From: Planctomycetales bacterium
GTDB lineage: Bacteria; Planctomycetota; Planctomycetia; Isosphaerales; Isosphaeraceae
Direction: 5' to 3'
Assembly: GCA_027449865.1 (NCBI GenBank)
Contig: DAIDKV010000251.1
Span: forward strand, 1-63,728
Length of the DNA stretch: 63,728 bases
Under the pieces are notes generated by a model. That model ran no database searches. It was not told the origin of the DNA and saw only the letters and a list, made by a program, of their open reading frames with translations. Made by a program: the position numbers and the translations under genes. Below are positions 16,419-27,588 of this stretch, piece after piece (position 1 is the stretch's first letter; each line of letters starts with the position of its first letter).

Positions 16419-18923
16419 ATGAGGATTCGATCGGCGATACGATTCGCGTGGTCCTTCCAGGCGGTGTTTGCGATGACCTCCGCCTGGGCTGGCGAGGAAG
16501 CCGCCCTGCTTCCGTCGAGCTTCGTCCTCGACGCGCCTCAGGCTCGCCAGCGTTTGATTTTCCAGGAGTCCCGGAACGGCGAGATCGCGAAGCAAGTGGC
16601 CTCGGGTGTCGGCTGGTCGTCGAGCGATCCGGCCGTCGTCGAGGTGAAGGGGGGCGTTGCGAAACCGCTTCGCGACGGCCGGGCGACGATCACCGCGAGG
16701 TCGGGTAATCGGGTTGCGACGGCCCGCGTCGAGGTCCGCGGGATGGACCGGCCGATCACCTGGAGCTTTCGCAATCACGTCGAGCCGGTGCTGGCCCGAC
16801 TGGGCTGCAACTCGGGTGCCTGCCACGGCGCCCTGGCCGGCAAGGGCGGTTTCCGCCTCTCGCTCCGCGGTTATGACCCGCCGGCCGATTACTTCAACAT
16901 CGTCAAGCAGGACCGGGGCCGCCGCGTGGACCTCGCGGACCCAGGTCGGAGCCTGGTCCTCGCCAAGCCGTCCGGGGCGATCGCCCACAAGGGGGGAATT
17001 CGGTTCGCGACCGACTCGCCGGAATACCGCATCCTCGCCGGCTGGATCGCTGACGGTGCCCAACCCCCAGCCAACGCCGAGGCCCGCGTCGAGGGAATCG
17101 AGGTCCTGCCGGTTCGATCGGTTCAGGACATCGGCGCCTCGCAGCAGGCGCTGGTGCTCGCCCGATACTCCGACGGCCGGGTCGAGGACGTCACCCGATC
17201 GGCCAAGTGGTCGTCGGCCGACGAGTCGGTCTGCCGGGTCGATGAGGACGGCCGGATCCAGGTCATCGGGCCCGGCGAGGGAGCCGTGGTGGCCTGGTAC
17301 TCCAGCAAGCTCGCGATCGCGCGGGTCACCGTTCCGTATCCCGGCGGGCCGACGCCCCCGGGTGTGGAAGTCGACCGCCGCAAGCCCCGGAACTACATCG
17401 ACGAGCAGGTTGACCGGCAACTGGCCCGGCTCCGCCTCCCGGCGTCACCCCCCTGCTCCGACGCCGAGTTCCTCCGCCGCGCCTATGTCGATACGATCGG
17501 CCGCCCGCCCGACACGAACGAAACCCGCACTTTCCTCGCCGATCCCTCACCCCGGCGCAGGGATGCCCTGATCGAACGGCTACTCACCCATTCTGAGTTC
17601 GCCGATTACTGGACGTATAAATGGTCGGACCTGTTGATGCTCAACGGGACGCGGCTCCGCCCCGGGGCGCTCCGCTCTTATTATCGATGGATTCGCCAGC
17701 AGGTCGCTGACAATGTTCCCTGGGACCGCGTGGTCCGAGCCATTGTGACCGCCACGGGCGAGAGCCTCGAAGACGGGCCGACCAACTTCTATGCGTTGAG
17801 CCAGACCCCCGAGGACATGACCGAAAACGCCTGCCAGGCGTTCCTCGGCCTCTCGATCGGCTGCGCCAAATGTCACAATCATCCGCTGGAAAAATGGACT
17901 AACGACCAGTATTACGCGATGGCGAGCCTCTTCGCGCGGGTCCGGGCGAAGGGGTGGGGCGGCGAGGGCCGCGACGGTGACGGCCGACGGACGCTCTACG
18001 TGGCCGCCTCGGGCGAAATTGTCCAGCCGAGGACGGGCAAGCCACAGCCGCCCACTCCTCTCGACGGCCGGCCACTCGACCCGGATGATCCCGCCGACCG
18101 TCGCCTTGCCCTGGCCGACTGGCTCACCGCGCCCTCGAATCCCTACTTCGCCCGATCGATCGCCAACCGACTCTGGGCCAACTTCCTGGGCGTTGGACTG
18201 GTTGAGAAGGTCGACGACATGCGGGCGTCGAACCCGGCGAGCAACGAGGCGCTCCTCTCGGCTGCGGCCGACGACCTGGCTCGCCACAAGTTTGACCTGA
18301 AGTCGCTGATGCGATCGATCCTCCAGTCCAACACCTACCAGCGCTCCAGCCAGCCGCTCCCGGGCAACAGGGCCGACCGCCGGTTCTATTCGCACTACTT
18401 CCCGCGCCGGCTGATGGCCGAGGTTCTTCACGACGCGATCGCGCAGGCCACCGAGGTTCCGACCCCATTCGATGCGATCGCGTTTCCCGGCGGTGACCGC
18501 CAGAAGACCGACTTCTACCCGCTCGGCACCCGCGCCGTGCAACTCTACGACGCCGCCGTCGACAGCTACTTCCTCCAGGCGTTCGGCCGCAATCCACGTC
18601 GGATCGTCTGCGAATGCGAGCGGTCCGACCAACCGACGATGGTCCAGGTGCTCCACCTTTCCAACGGCGAGACGCTCAACCAGAAGCTGCACGCGCCCGG
18701 CAACCGCCTCGAGAAGCTGCGGAAGCTCCGGGCTGAGGGGATGTCTGACGCCTCGCTTGTCGACGAGATCTACCTGATCTGCCTCGCGCGCTACCCAACC
18801 CCGGTCGAGCGGCAGCACCTGCTCGGAATCCTGCCGCCACCAGGCTCGGCCATGGAGGCCGAGGTCGTCGAGGACATCTTCTGGGGCCTGATGAGCAGCC
18901 GGGAATTCCTGTTCAACCATTGA
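16419..18923 (+). CDS. DUF1549/DUF1553 cytochrome-like protein
   Basis: 834-aa exported protein. The signal peptide runs to about residue 24 (AMTSAWA/GEE). A bacterial Ig-like segment around 35-105 is followed by a cytochrome-like domain with CNSGACHG (CX4CH), a second Ig-like domain at about 220-310, DUF1549 with CAKCHNHPLEKW, and DUF1553 at the C-terminus. The ATG at 16419 has GCGAGGTG upstream and begins the signal peptide; the frame stays open upstream only through the end of the previous gene. Two Ig-like domains make it longer than the 10926-13115 paralogue. It lies 20 bp upstream of the cytochrome-WD40 gene, so the two are co-transcribed. Confidence 0.9.
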   Translation: MRIRSAIRFAWSFQAVFAMTSAWAGEEAALLPSSFVLDAPQARQRLIFQESRNGEIAKQVASGVGWSSSDPAVVEVKGGVAKPLRDGRATITARSGNRVATARVEVRGMDRPITWSFRNHVEPVLARLGCNSGACHGALAGKGGFRLSLRGYDPPADYFNIVKQDRGRRVDLADPGRSLVLAKPSGAIAHKGGIRFATDSPEYRILAGWIADGAQPPANAEARVEGIEVLPVRSVQDIGASQQALVLARYSDGRVEDVTRSAKWSSADESVCRVDEDGRIQVIGPGEGAVVAWYSSKLAIARVTVPYPGGPTPPGVEVDRRKPRNYIDEQVDRQLARLRLPASPPCSDAEFLRRAYVDTIGRPPDTNETRTFLADPSPRRRDALIERLLTHSEFADYWTYKWSDLLMLNGTRLRPGALRSYYRWIRQQVADNVPWDRVVRAIVTATGESLEDGPTNFYALSQTPEDMTENACQAFLGLSIGCAKCHNHPLEKWTNDQYYAMASLFARVRAKGWGGEGRDGDGRRTLYVAASGEIVQPRTGKPQPPTPLDGRPLDPDDPADRRLALADWLTAPSNPYFARSIANRLWANFLGVGLVEKVDDMRASNPASNEALLSAAADDLARHKFDLKSLMRSILQSNTYQRSSQPLPGNRADRRFYSHYFPRRLMAEVLHDAIAQATEVPTPFDAIAFPGGDRQKTDFYPLGTRAVQLYDAAVDSYFLQAFGRNPRRIVCECERSDQPTMVQVLHLSNGETLNQKLHAPGNRLEKLRKLRAEGMSDASLVDEIYLICLARYPTPVERQHLLGILPPPGSAMEAEVVEDIFWGLMSSREFLFNH

Positions 18924-18942
18924 TCGCGGGAGCGTTCTTCCG

Positions 18943-21789
18943 ATGTCAATCTCCATCATCGTGGCCGCCCTGGTGGCCGCGGTCCCCGGCGACCCGGGCG
19001 CCTCAGCCCCTGAGTTTTCCTCGCGGGTTGCGCCGATCTTCCGGAAGTATTGCGCCGGCTGCCACAACGACGAGGACCGCGAGGGAAAGTTCTCGCTGGA
19101 GTCGTTCGCGGCTCTCCAGAAGGGGACGGCGCACGGTCCGGCGCTCCTGCCTGGGGATTCGGCGGGGAGCCTGATCGTCCGGCTCATGACCACCGGGAAA
19201 AAACCGGTGATGCCGCCAGAGGACGAACCGAGGCCCGGGCCCGACGAGATCGCGACGATCCGCGACTGGATCGACGCGGGCGCCCGGGGCCCTCAGGGCC
19301 TTGAACCCGACCGCCTGGCGCTCCACGTCCCGAAAATCCCCTCGCACGCCCGGTCACGGCCGATCACCGCGATGGAGGCATCTCCCGACGGTCGATGGCT
19401 GGCCGTCGCCCGAGGCGCGGAGGTTGCCCTCTACCGCGACGCAACACCGCGAACCGGAGCGCCGACGAAAACCCTCGGCTCTTTCCCTGGCGAGGTGACC
19501 GCGCTCCACTTCGCCGACGGCGGACGTCGCCTCGTGACGGCCTCGGGGATCGCGGGGCTCGGAGGCGTCGCGGCGATCTGGGACGTCGCCTCCGGCGCTT
19601 TGATTCGCCGTTTCGAGGGCCACCGAGACCTGCTCTACGATGCCGAGCTTTCGCCCGACGGCCAGTCGCTGGCAACCTGCGGCTACGACAAAAAAATCGA
19701 GATCTGGGAGGCCGGCTCGGGGAAGCTCCTTCGCACGCTCGAAGGGCACACCGGCGCCGTCTACGACGTGGGATTCAGCCCCGACGGCCGGTTTCTCGTC
19801 AGCGCCAGTGCCGACGACACCTGCAAGGTCTGGCGAGTCGCGGACGGCCTGCGCCTCGATACCCTCCCGCAACCGCTGAAGGCCGAATACGCCTGTGCCT
19901 TCAGCCCCGACGGCCGGACAATCGTGGCTGGAGGCGCTGACAACAACATCCGGGTCTGGCGGTTTGTCTCGCGTGAGAAGCCCGAGATCAACCCGATGGA
20001 GATTGCCCGGTTCGCCCATGAGGGAGCGATCGTCCGGCTGGCGTTCACGCCCGACGGCTCGAAGCTCGTCACGCTCGCCGAGGACCGTACCATCAAGACC
20101 TGGCGGACGAGCGACTACCGCGAGCTCCGGCTCTGGTCCGATCAGTCCGACGCGTCGGTCGCGATGGCGATGGCCCCCGATGGCCGCTCGTTCGAGGTTG
20201 GTCGGCTCGACGGTTCGCTGGCCCGCTACGAGATTCCGGCCGGCCTCGAGGCCGAGGCCGCGCCCCGGCCCTCGCGAGAGGGATCGTCTTCGGCGAGGAC
20301 CATCGCCGAGGCAGGTCCGATTCGCGAGACGAGCGAGCAGGAGCCGAACGATTCGTTCGACAGGGCTAATCGGCTGGAACTCCCCGGGCGGGTTGTGGGT
20401 GTCATCAACGGCGGCAAGCCCGGCCATTCCGATTCGGACCTCTTCCGGTTCGAGGCAAAAGCCGGCCAGGAATGGGTCTTCGAGGTGGATGCCTCGCGGT
20501 CGAAGTCGCGACTCGACTCGTTCCTTGAAATCCTCGACGAACACGGCCGTCCTGTTCCTCGGGTCATGCTCCAGGCGGTCCGTGATTCGTACTTCACCTT
20601 CCGCGGCAAGAACGCCAGCGAGGCCAATGATTTTCGTGTGTTCAACTGGCAGGAGATGAGCCTCGACGATTACCTCTACGCCAACGGCGAGGTAGTTCGG
20701 CTCTGGCTTTATCCGCGAGGCCCCGACTCCGGCTTCGTCGTCTATCCCGGCCGCGGAGAGCGCTGGGGCTACTTCGACACGACACCCCTGGCCCACGCCC
20801 TGGGAGAGCCCTGCTACATCGTCCGGCCGCACCCGCCCGGCACCCGGCTCGTGCCGAACGGTCTGCCCGTCTTCACACTCGCCTACGAGAACGACGACGA
20901 TGCCCATCGCGAGCTGGGCAAGGACTCTCGGCTCTTCTTCAAGGCGCCGGCCGACGGGGCGTACCTCGTCCGGATCCGAGACGTGCGAGGGCTCCAGGGT
21001 GGCGACTTTGGCTACAAGCTCACGGCCCGCCCGCGCCGTCCCGATTTCGAGGTGAAGCTTGAAGGTGCGAATCCCAGCGTGGGAGCCGGCGGCGCGAAGG
21101 AATTTCGGGTCATGGCTCGGCGGCTCGACGGCTTCGAGGGTCCGATCCGGGTGGAGATTGGTGGCGTACCGGCTGGCTTTCGGGTCACGACACCGATCGT
21201 CATCCAGGAGGGTCAGCTCGACGCGCTCGGCGTGATCGAGGCGGAGCCAGGGGCGTCGTCGCCATCGGCCGCATCGGCGAAGGGAACGACCGTCCGAGCA
21301 ATGGCGAGCGTCGACGGGCGCGAGGTAACGCGCAAGGTGAACGACCTCGGCACGATCCGGCTTGCCCCCGCGCCCAGTCTCGGGATCACGATCGGCCCCG
21401 CCAAGGGGAACGCTCGGCCGATCAGCCCGCCCGGACGCATTCCGCTGGAATTCGCCATCGAGCCAGGACAGACGATCGCGATGACCGTGAAACTCGATCG
21501 CCGTGGGTTCCGCGGACCGGTCTCCTTCGGGAACGAGGGCTCCGGCCGTAACCTGCCGTTCGGGGTCATCATCGATAACCTCGGTCTCAACGGCCTCCTC
21601 GTCCTGGAGGACCAGCAAGAGCGCACGTTCTTCGTCACGGCCGACCCGGGCACACCACCCCAGGTCCGTGCTTTCCACCTGACAACGTCGGCCGACGGCG
21701 GCCAGTCGACCCGGCCTGTCCTCCTGCATGTCCAGGCCCGCGGGACGACCCATCCAGCAGAACTCACCCGCCAGAATCCTCCTGAGTGA
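18943..21789 (+). CDS. cytochrome-WD40-PPC fusion protein
   Basis: 948-aa exported protein of fused modules. A short signal peptide is followed by a planctomycete cytochrome C domain (PSCyt1) with CAGCHNDEDREGKFSLESF around residue 36. Next comes a seven-bladed WD40 propeller from about 130 to 430 (recurring FSPDGR...KVWR units), then PPC-like domains from about 465 (EQEPNDSFDRANRLELPG) to 700, and a beta-rich C-terminus. The ATG has GGGAG about 12 nt upstream. It closes the plus-strand DUF1501/DUF1549 operon. A heme domain tied to a propeller suggests a periplasmic electron-transfer scaffold that could hold DUF1501/DUF1549 partners together (inference). Confidence 0.9.
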   Translation: MSISIIVAALVAAVPGDPGASAPEFSSRVAPIFRKYCAGCHNDEDREGKFSLESFAALQKGTAHGPALLPGDSAGSLIVRLMTTGKKPVMPPEDEPRPGPDEIATIRDWIDAGARGPQGLEPDRLALHVPKIPSHARSRPITAMEASPDGRWLAVARGAEVALYRDATPRTGAPTKTLGSFPGEVTALHFADGGRRLVTASGIAGLGGVAAIWDVASGALIRRFEGHRDLLYDAELSPDGQSLATCGYDKKIEIWEAGSGKLLRTLEGHTGAVYDVGFSPDGRFLVSASADDTCKVWRVADGLRLDTLPQPLKAEYACAFSPDGRTIVAGGADNNIRVWRFVSREKPEINPMEIARFAHEGAIVRLAFTPDGSKLVTLAEDRTIKTWRTSDYRELRLWSDQSDASVAMAMAPDGRSFEVGRLDGSLARYEIPAGLEAEAAPRPSREGSSSARTIAEAGPIRETSEQEPNDSFDRANRLELPGRVVGVINGGKPGHSDSDLFRFEAKAGQEWVFEVDASRSKSRLDSFLEILDEHGRPVPRVMLQAVRDSYFTFRGKNASEANDFRVFNWQEMSLDDYLYANGEVVRLWLYPRGPDSGFVVYPGRGERWGYFDTTPLAHALGEPCYIVRPHPPGTRLVPNGLPVFTLAYENDDDAHRELGKDSRLFFKAPADGAYLVRIRDVRGLQGGDFGYKLTARPRRPDFEVKLEGANPSVGAGGAKEFRVMARRLDGFEGPIRVEIGGVPAGFRVTTPIVIQEGQLDALGVIEAEPGASSPSAASAKGTTVRAMASVDGREVTRKVNDLGTIRLAPAPSLGITIGPAKGNARPISPPGRIPLEFAIEPGQTIAMTVKLDRRGFRGPVSFGNEGSGRNLPFGVIIDNLGLNGLLVLEDQQERTFFVTADPGTPPQVRAFHLTTSADGGQSTRPVLLHVQARGTTHPAELTRQNPPE

Positions 21790-21812
21790 CCGGACCAGTT
21801 CGCATCCACGAC

Positions 21813-21840
21813 TTGACATCGCGCCGGCCACTACGATAAA
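21813..21840 (+). promoter_or_regulatory. candidate promoter of the blaI operon
   Basis: TTGACA at 21813-21818 is a perfect -35 hexamer, followed after 16 nt by GATAAA at 21835-21840. The region down to the blaI start is AT-rich with two AAAACCAAA runs, a plausible operator zone for BlaI autoregulation. No clean dyad is seen. Confidence 0.55.
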
Positions 21841-21898
21841 ACCAAATCTAGAAAACCAAAACTCGCGGCACAGCCTTTGGGCGAGGGGGGGAACGAGC

Positions 21899-22291
21899 AT
21901 GGGGCGACCTGCGGCGAAGGAGCTGACGGAACGTGAGCTGGAGGTAATGCACGTCTTCTGGGAGCGGGGCGAGTCGACGGTTGCGGACGTGCGGGAGGTG
22001 CTGGCGTCGCGGGGTCTGGACCGGGCGTACACGACGGTCGCGACGCTGGTTCGCATCCTGCTGGAGAAGGGATTTCTGGTCCAGACGAACGAGGAGCGGC
22101 CGTTCTCGTACCGGCCGGATCGGTCGTACGAGGACGTCTCGCGGAAGTTGCTCGGCGAGCTGATCGACCGGGTCTTCCGCGGCTCGCGCGAGGCGTTGCT
22201 GGTCCGGCTGATGGAGCAAAAATCGCTGACGGCGACCGAGCGGAAGGTCCTCGAACAGGCTCTCGGCGATCGCGAGGAGGAACGGAAATGA
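21899..22291 (+). CDS. BlaI/MecI/CopY family repressor
   Basis: 130-aa winged-helix regulator. The core is LTERELEVMHVFWERGESTVADVREVL followed by the recognition helix region AYTTVATLVRILLEKGFL and the wing NEERPFSYRPDRS, all typical of BlaI/MecI. The C-terminal dimerisation helix (RVFRGSREALLVRLMEQ) is present. Length fits the family at 120-130 aa. The ATG at 21899 follows GAGGGGGGG; upstream frame extension to 21728 overlaps the previous gene. Its TGA overlaps the ATG of the M56 peptidase gene. In known systems the repressor is released when the M56 partner senses a signal and triggers cleavage; the signal here is unknown. Confidence 0.95.
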   Translation: MGRPAAKELTERELEVMHVFWERGESTVADVREVLASRGLDRAYTTVATLVRILLEKGFLVQTNEERPFSYRPDRSYEDVSRKLLGELIDRVFRGSREALLVRLMEQKSLTATERKVLEQALGDREEERK

Positions 22292-25008
22292 GCGCGATGG
22301 GGATGATGCTGGCCGCCGCCGCGATCCATTCCTCGGTGTTCGCGATCGCGGGAATCGCGGCCTATTTGATGATCCGACGATGGGGCCCGGCGGCCGGCTC
22401 GCTGGCGGCCGGAGCGGGCCTGGTGGTGATGGCGATCGTCGCAGCGGTCGCGATGAGCCCCTGGCCACGATGGTGGACGATCGGGGGCATCGATCGTCCG
22501 AAAGCGGCGGTCGTGGCTCGCTCGGAAGAAAAGGCGGCGGCGGGCTCGGAGGATACGGCGTCGAAGGAGGCCGCATCGGAGCCGGCGGCACGGCCCCAGC
22601 CGGCGGCAGTGGAGGCAACGCCCTCGGTCTGGCGGATCTTCCTGGACGAGCTAAGAAAGGCCGACGTCGAATCGCCCGGCTGGACCTGGCGCGAGTGGCT
22701 GGCGGTCGGCTTCCTCGCGAGCCTGGCGATCGGAATGATTCGCCTGGGGCTCGGCCTCCGAGGTGTGGCCTGGCTGCGGTCTCGCGGTCGTCCGGTTTGC
22801 GAGGTGGAAATCCTCGATGATCTGGAGATCCTCCGCGCCGAGCTGGGTGTGGTGCGTCCCGTCCTGTTAACCGAAGCGCCCGAGATCGCGACGCCCGCGA
22901 CGATCGGATGGCGGCGTCCCGTCGTGATCCTCCCGATCGACTGGCGCGACTGGGACGCCGAGGAGCGCCGGGCCGTCCTGGCGCACGAGCTGGCGCACGT
23001 CCGACGCGGCGACTTCGCGGCGGGTGTCGTGGCGCAAATCGCGCTGGCGATGCAGTTCTACCATCCCCTGGCGCACTGGCTCTCGGCCCGGCTCCGGCTG
23101 GAGCAGGAGCTGGCCGCCGACGCCTGGGGCGCCCGGCTCTCGGGCGGTCGATCGACCTATCTGGCGGCGCTGGCGCGGATGGCCCTGCGGCTCGACGGCC
23201 GCAGCCCCGCCTGGCCGGCTCGCGCGTTTCTCCCTTCTCGCGACACATTCGTCAGGAGAATTCAAATGCTCAAGGAATCGCGGAATCTGGGGCAGGTCGC
23301 GCTGCCGAGATCGGCGCGGCTGGTGACGGTCGGAGCAATGGCGGCGCTGGGGCTGATCGTGGCCGGCCTGCGCGGGCCGATCGGCGAGGCCCCCGCGATG
23401 GCGCAGGGCCAACCGGTCAAGGCCGACGCGGTCGAATTGCACGACATGACCTACGTCCCGGAGGGCGCCCGGATGGTCGTCTCGATCCGGCCAGGCTCGC
23501 TGCTGCGGCGGCCTGAGATGAAGAAGCTCCTGGATGCCTTTCGCGAGGGTTCTTTCCTGGAAGGTTTCCCGATCCCTCCCGAGGAGATCGAGCAACTAAC
23601 ATTCTTCTGGGACCCAGACTCGGCGGTCGGGGCCGACATGGGCCGGCCGCTTGCGCCGATGCCTTCCGGAGCTATCTATCGAGCCACGGGGCCGAAGGAC
23701 TGGAAGGCGATTCTCGGGAAGGCGGGGAGACCGCCGCTCGTGGAGGTCCGCCATGCCGGCCGCGTGTATTATCGGCAAGGCGACCCGAACCAGAGATCCT
23801 TCGCCACGCTGATACCGGACGAGCGAACCATCGTGGCCACCGAAGAGGCTCCGATGCGAGACCTGATCTCCGACCTCGGCGGCCCGGCCCCGAAGTATCC
23901 CTGGGACGAAGCATGGAAGAAGGTCGCGCCGGGACAGGTCATGATGGCCGTCGATGCACGCTGGGTTCGTCGAGAGGTGGGACGCTGGCGAGGCAGAGGC
24001 GCGGGCCTCTCGCCCGCCGGGCCGGAGACCTTCTCGGCGCTCTACGAGAAGGCGCGGGCCTATGCGGTGAGCCTCAGCCTCTCCGATCGATCGCTCGCCC
24101 TCGACCTCGTCGGCCAGGTCGACACGCCGGAGAACGGCAAGGCCGTCGGCGAGACGTTGACGGCTACCCTCGTGCTGGGAAAGAACGCGATCGCCGGCCT
24201 TCGTCAGGTGCCGGGCGCATCGGCTGGCCCCGGGGCCTGGCTGCTCGGCACCGGCGAATCGCTCCTGAAATCGGCCCACGTCGAAACGTCCGACGGCCTG
24301 GTCCGGATGCACGCCGCAACCGACCTCGACCTCGCCGAGGTCCTGCGACTGTTTGGCCCGGTGCTGGCCTCGGCGCGGGTCACCAGACAGCGATCCCAGA
24401 GCGTGAACAACCTGAAGCAGATCGGCCTGGCGTTCCACAATTATCACGCGTATCACGCGGCCAACAATCACTTCCCGGCCTCAGCCAACCGCGACCGTGG
24501 GAAGTTCCCCTATAGCTGGCGGGTTGCGATCCTGCCCTACATCAACGAGCAGGAGCTCTTCAACCAGTACCGCTTCGACGAGCCCTGGAACAGCCCGAAC
24601 AACAGCAAGCTGATCGATCGGATGCCGGCTATCTACGCCTATCCCACGTGGTCGGGCGGCCCATCGAGCCGGAGCCAGACTTCCTACTTCGTCCTCACGG
24701 GCGACTCAACCATCGGCGGAACAGAGGGGGGCGCGACGATCGCGGAAATCACCGACGGCACGTCGAACACCATCCTCGCCGTCGAGTCGAGCCAGCAGGT
24801 CCCCTGGACGAAGCCCGAGGACATCCAGGTCGCTCCGAAGGATCCGACGTCCCTGCTCCCTGACCTCGGCGGCTTCACGCCCGAAGGCTTCAATGTTCTC
24901 TTCGCCGACGGGTCGGTCCACTTCCTCAAGAAGTCTGTCAGACCGAACGTCCTGAAGGCCCTGATGACGAGGAACGGCGGCGAGGTCGTTTCCAGCGACG
25001 CCTACTGA
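22288..25008 (+). CDS. M56 peptidase fused to DUF1559 domain
   Basis: 906-aa membrane protein. Two N-terminal transmembrane helices (about 8-28 and 38-56) and a third near 137-155 precede the BlaR1/MecR1-type M56 peptidase with the zinc motif HELAH at 233-237. Another helix follows at about 345-365. After roughly 300 residues of unassigned sequence comes a C-terminal DUF1559 domain (about 690-890) with VNNLKQIGLAFHNYH, DGTSNTILAVE and FADGSVHF. DUF1559 proteins normally stand alone with a prepilin-type N-terminus, so the fusion is unusual. The start overlaps blaI by 4 nt. A sensor-protease that inactivates the BlaI repressor is the expected role; the DUF1559 region may be the sensing part. 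Confidence 0.92.
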   Translation: MSAMGMMLAAAAIHSSVFAIAGIAAYLMIRRWGPAAGSLAAGAGLVVMAIVAAVAMSPWPRWWTIGGIDRPKAAVVARSEEKAAAGSEDTASKEAASEPAARPQPAAVEATPSVWRIFLDELRKADVESPGWTWREWLAVGFLASLAIGMIRLGLGLRGVAWLRSRGRPVCEVEILDDLEILRAELGVVRPVLLTEAPEIATPATIGWRRPVVILPIDWRDWDAEERRAVLAHELAHVRRGDFAAGVVAQIALAMQFYHPLAHWLSARLRLEQELAADAWGARLSGGRSTYLAALARMALRLDGRSPAWPARAFLPSRDTFVRRIQMLKESRNLGQVALPRSARLVTVGAMAALGLIVAGLRGPIGEAPAMAQGQPVKADAVELHDMTYVPEGARMVVSIRPGSLLRRPEMKKLLDAFREGSFLEGFPIPPEEIEQLTFFWDPDSAVGADMGRPLAPMPSGAIYRATGPKDWKAILGKAGRPPLVEVRHAGRVYYRQGDPNQRSFATLIPDERTIVATEEAPMRDLISDLGGPAPKYPWDEAWKKVAPGQVMMAVDARWVRREVGRWRGRGAGLSPAGPETFSALYEKARAYAVSLSLSDRSLALDLVGQVDTPENGKAVGETLTATLVLGKNAIAGLRQVPGASAGPGAWLLGTGESLLKSAHVETSDGLVRMHAATDLDLAEVLRLFGPVLASARVTRQRSQSVNNLKQIGLAFHNYHAYHAANNHFPASANRDRGKFPYSWRVAILPYINEQELFNQYRFDEPWNSPNNSKLIDRMPAIYAYPTWSGGPSSRSQTSYFVLTGDSTIGGTEGGATIAEITDGTSNTILAVESSQQVPWTKPEDIQVAPKDPTSLLPDLGGFTPEGFNVLFADGSVHFLKKSVRPNVLKALMTRNGGEVVSSDAY

Positions 25009-25034
25009 GCCGGGATGCTCCTAGAACAGAACGA

Positions 25035-25068
25035 GCGAGCCGGGGGACCGACCACCCCGGCTCGCCTT
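25035..25068 (+). terminator. strong hairpin after the blaI operon
   Basis: GCGAGCCGGGG (25035-25045) pairs perfectly with CCCCGGCTCGC (25055-25065) around a 9-nt loop, 27 bp after the M56 stop. The following CTT is only a weak T-tract. Confidence 0.6.
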
Positions 25069-25110
25069 GCGCGCTCAGCGGAGACCGTCTGCCCTGTGGA
25101 TCGTCAGGGA

Positions 25111-25119
25111 TGGTATAGT
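25111..25119 (+). promoter_or_regulatory. extended -10 promoter of the Uma2 gene
   Basis: TGGTATAGT at 25111-25119 fits an extended -10 element (TGN plus TATAGT), 40 nt upstream of the start codon. No good -35 hexamer is visible, as is tolerated with an extended -10. Confidence 0.45.
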
Positions 25120-25158
25120 GGCTGGTCGCGAGGCGCGAGACGTAGGGAGGACCGTTCG

Positions 25159-25827
25159 ATGAGCACAATCGTTGCCATCCAGCCCCCAGCCGGAGGTCTG
25201 GCCGATCTCCCGCCCCGGGACCATCCCCGGACCGAGGTCACGCCGGAAGAGTTGCTCGCGATGCCCGACGGAGGGCATTACGAGTTGATCGACGGCGAGC
25301 TACGGGAGCGGAATGTGGGAGCCCTATCGAATCTGGTCGCGTTCCGTGTCGGGCTGATCCTCGGGAATCACTGCGAGAAGCATCCCGAGGGGTGGCTCTT
25401 CGCGGCCGATCAGGGCTACCAGTGCTTCCCCGGCAAGCCGAGGCGAATCCGACGAGCCGATGTCAGCTACATCCGCCGAAAGCGTTATTCCCTCGCCCAG
25501 ATCGAGCGTGACGGATTCACCCGAATCGCCCCGGATCTCGCCGTCGAGGTCGTCTCGCTGAACGACCTGGCGTCACGAGACGTCGAGGAGAAGGTGGACG
25601 AGTACATCCGCGCGGGGGTGAGCCTCGTCTGGGTGGTCTACCCGACGACGCGGACGGTCTACGTCGTCCGGGGCGACGGGACGGGATATCGCCTCCGGGC
25701 CGACGACGAATTAACCGGTGAAGACATCCTCCCCGGCTTCCGATGCCGGGTCTCCGAGCTGTTCCCCGCCGATCTGGCTGTCGAGCCGGCCGGGTCCGAG
25801 GTCGGGACCGAGCCGTTCGAATCTTGA
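25159..25827 (+). CDS. Uma2 family PD-(D/E)XK nuclease
   Basis: 222-aa Uma2 (DUF820) protein. The fold's active-site pattern is visible as YELIDGELRE (about 45-54), RRADVSYI (about 100), PDLAVEVVS (about 128) and the helix EEKVDEYIRAGVSLVWVV. Length is normal for the family. The ATG at 25159 is preceded by GGGAGG at 8 nt; the reading frame extends upstream to 25015 without a ribosome binding site. Uma2 proteins are present in dozens of copies in planctomycetes and cyanobacteria; the function is unproven, with a putative restriction-type endonuclease role. It stands alone after the blaI operon terminator. Confidence 0.9.
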   Translation: MSTIVAIQPPAGGLADLPPRDHPRTEVTPEELLAMPDGGHYELIDGELRERNVGALSNLVAFRVGLILGNHCEKHPEGWLFAADQGYQCFPGKPRRIRRADVSYIRRKRYSLAQIERDGFTRIAPDLAVEVVSLNDLASRDVEEKVDEYIRAGVSLVWVVYPTTRTVYVVRGDGTGYRLRADDELTGEDILPGFRCRVSELFPADLAVEPAGSEVGTEPFES

Positions 25828-25879
25828 GAATCCGACGAATCGGCCGGCGCATCGATCGGCCGGCCGCGAGGGCCGAGTG

Positions 25880-27556
<1,677 letters not shown>

Positions 27557-27588
27557 CGTCTCCCCTGCCCTCGCGAGGCCCCGCGCGC

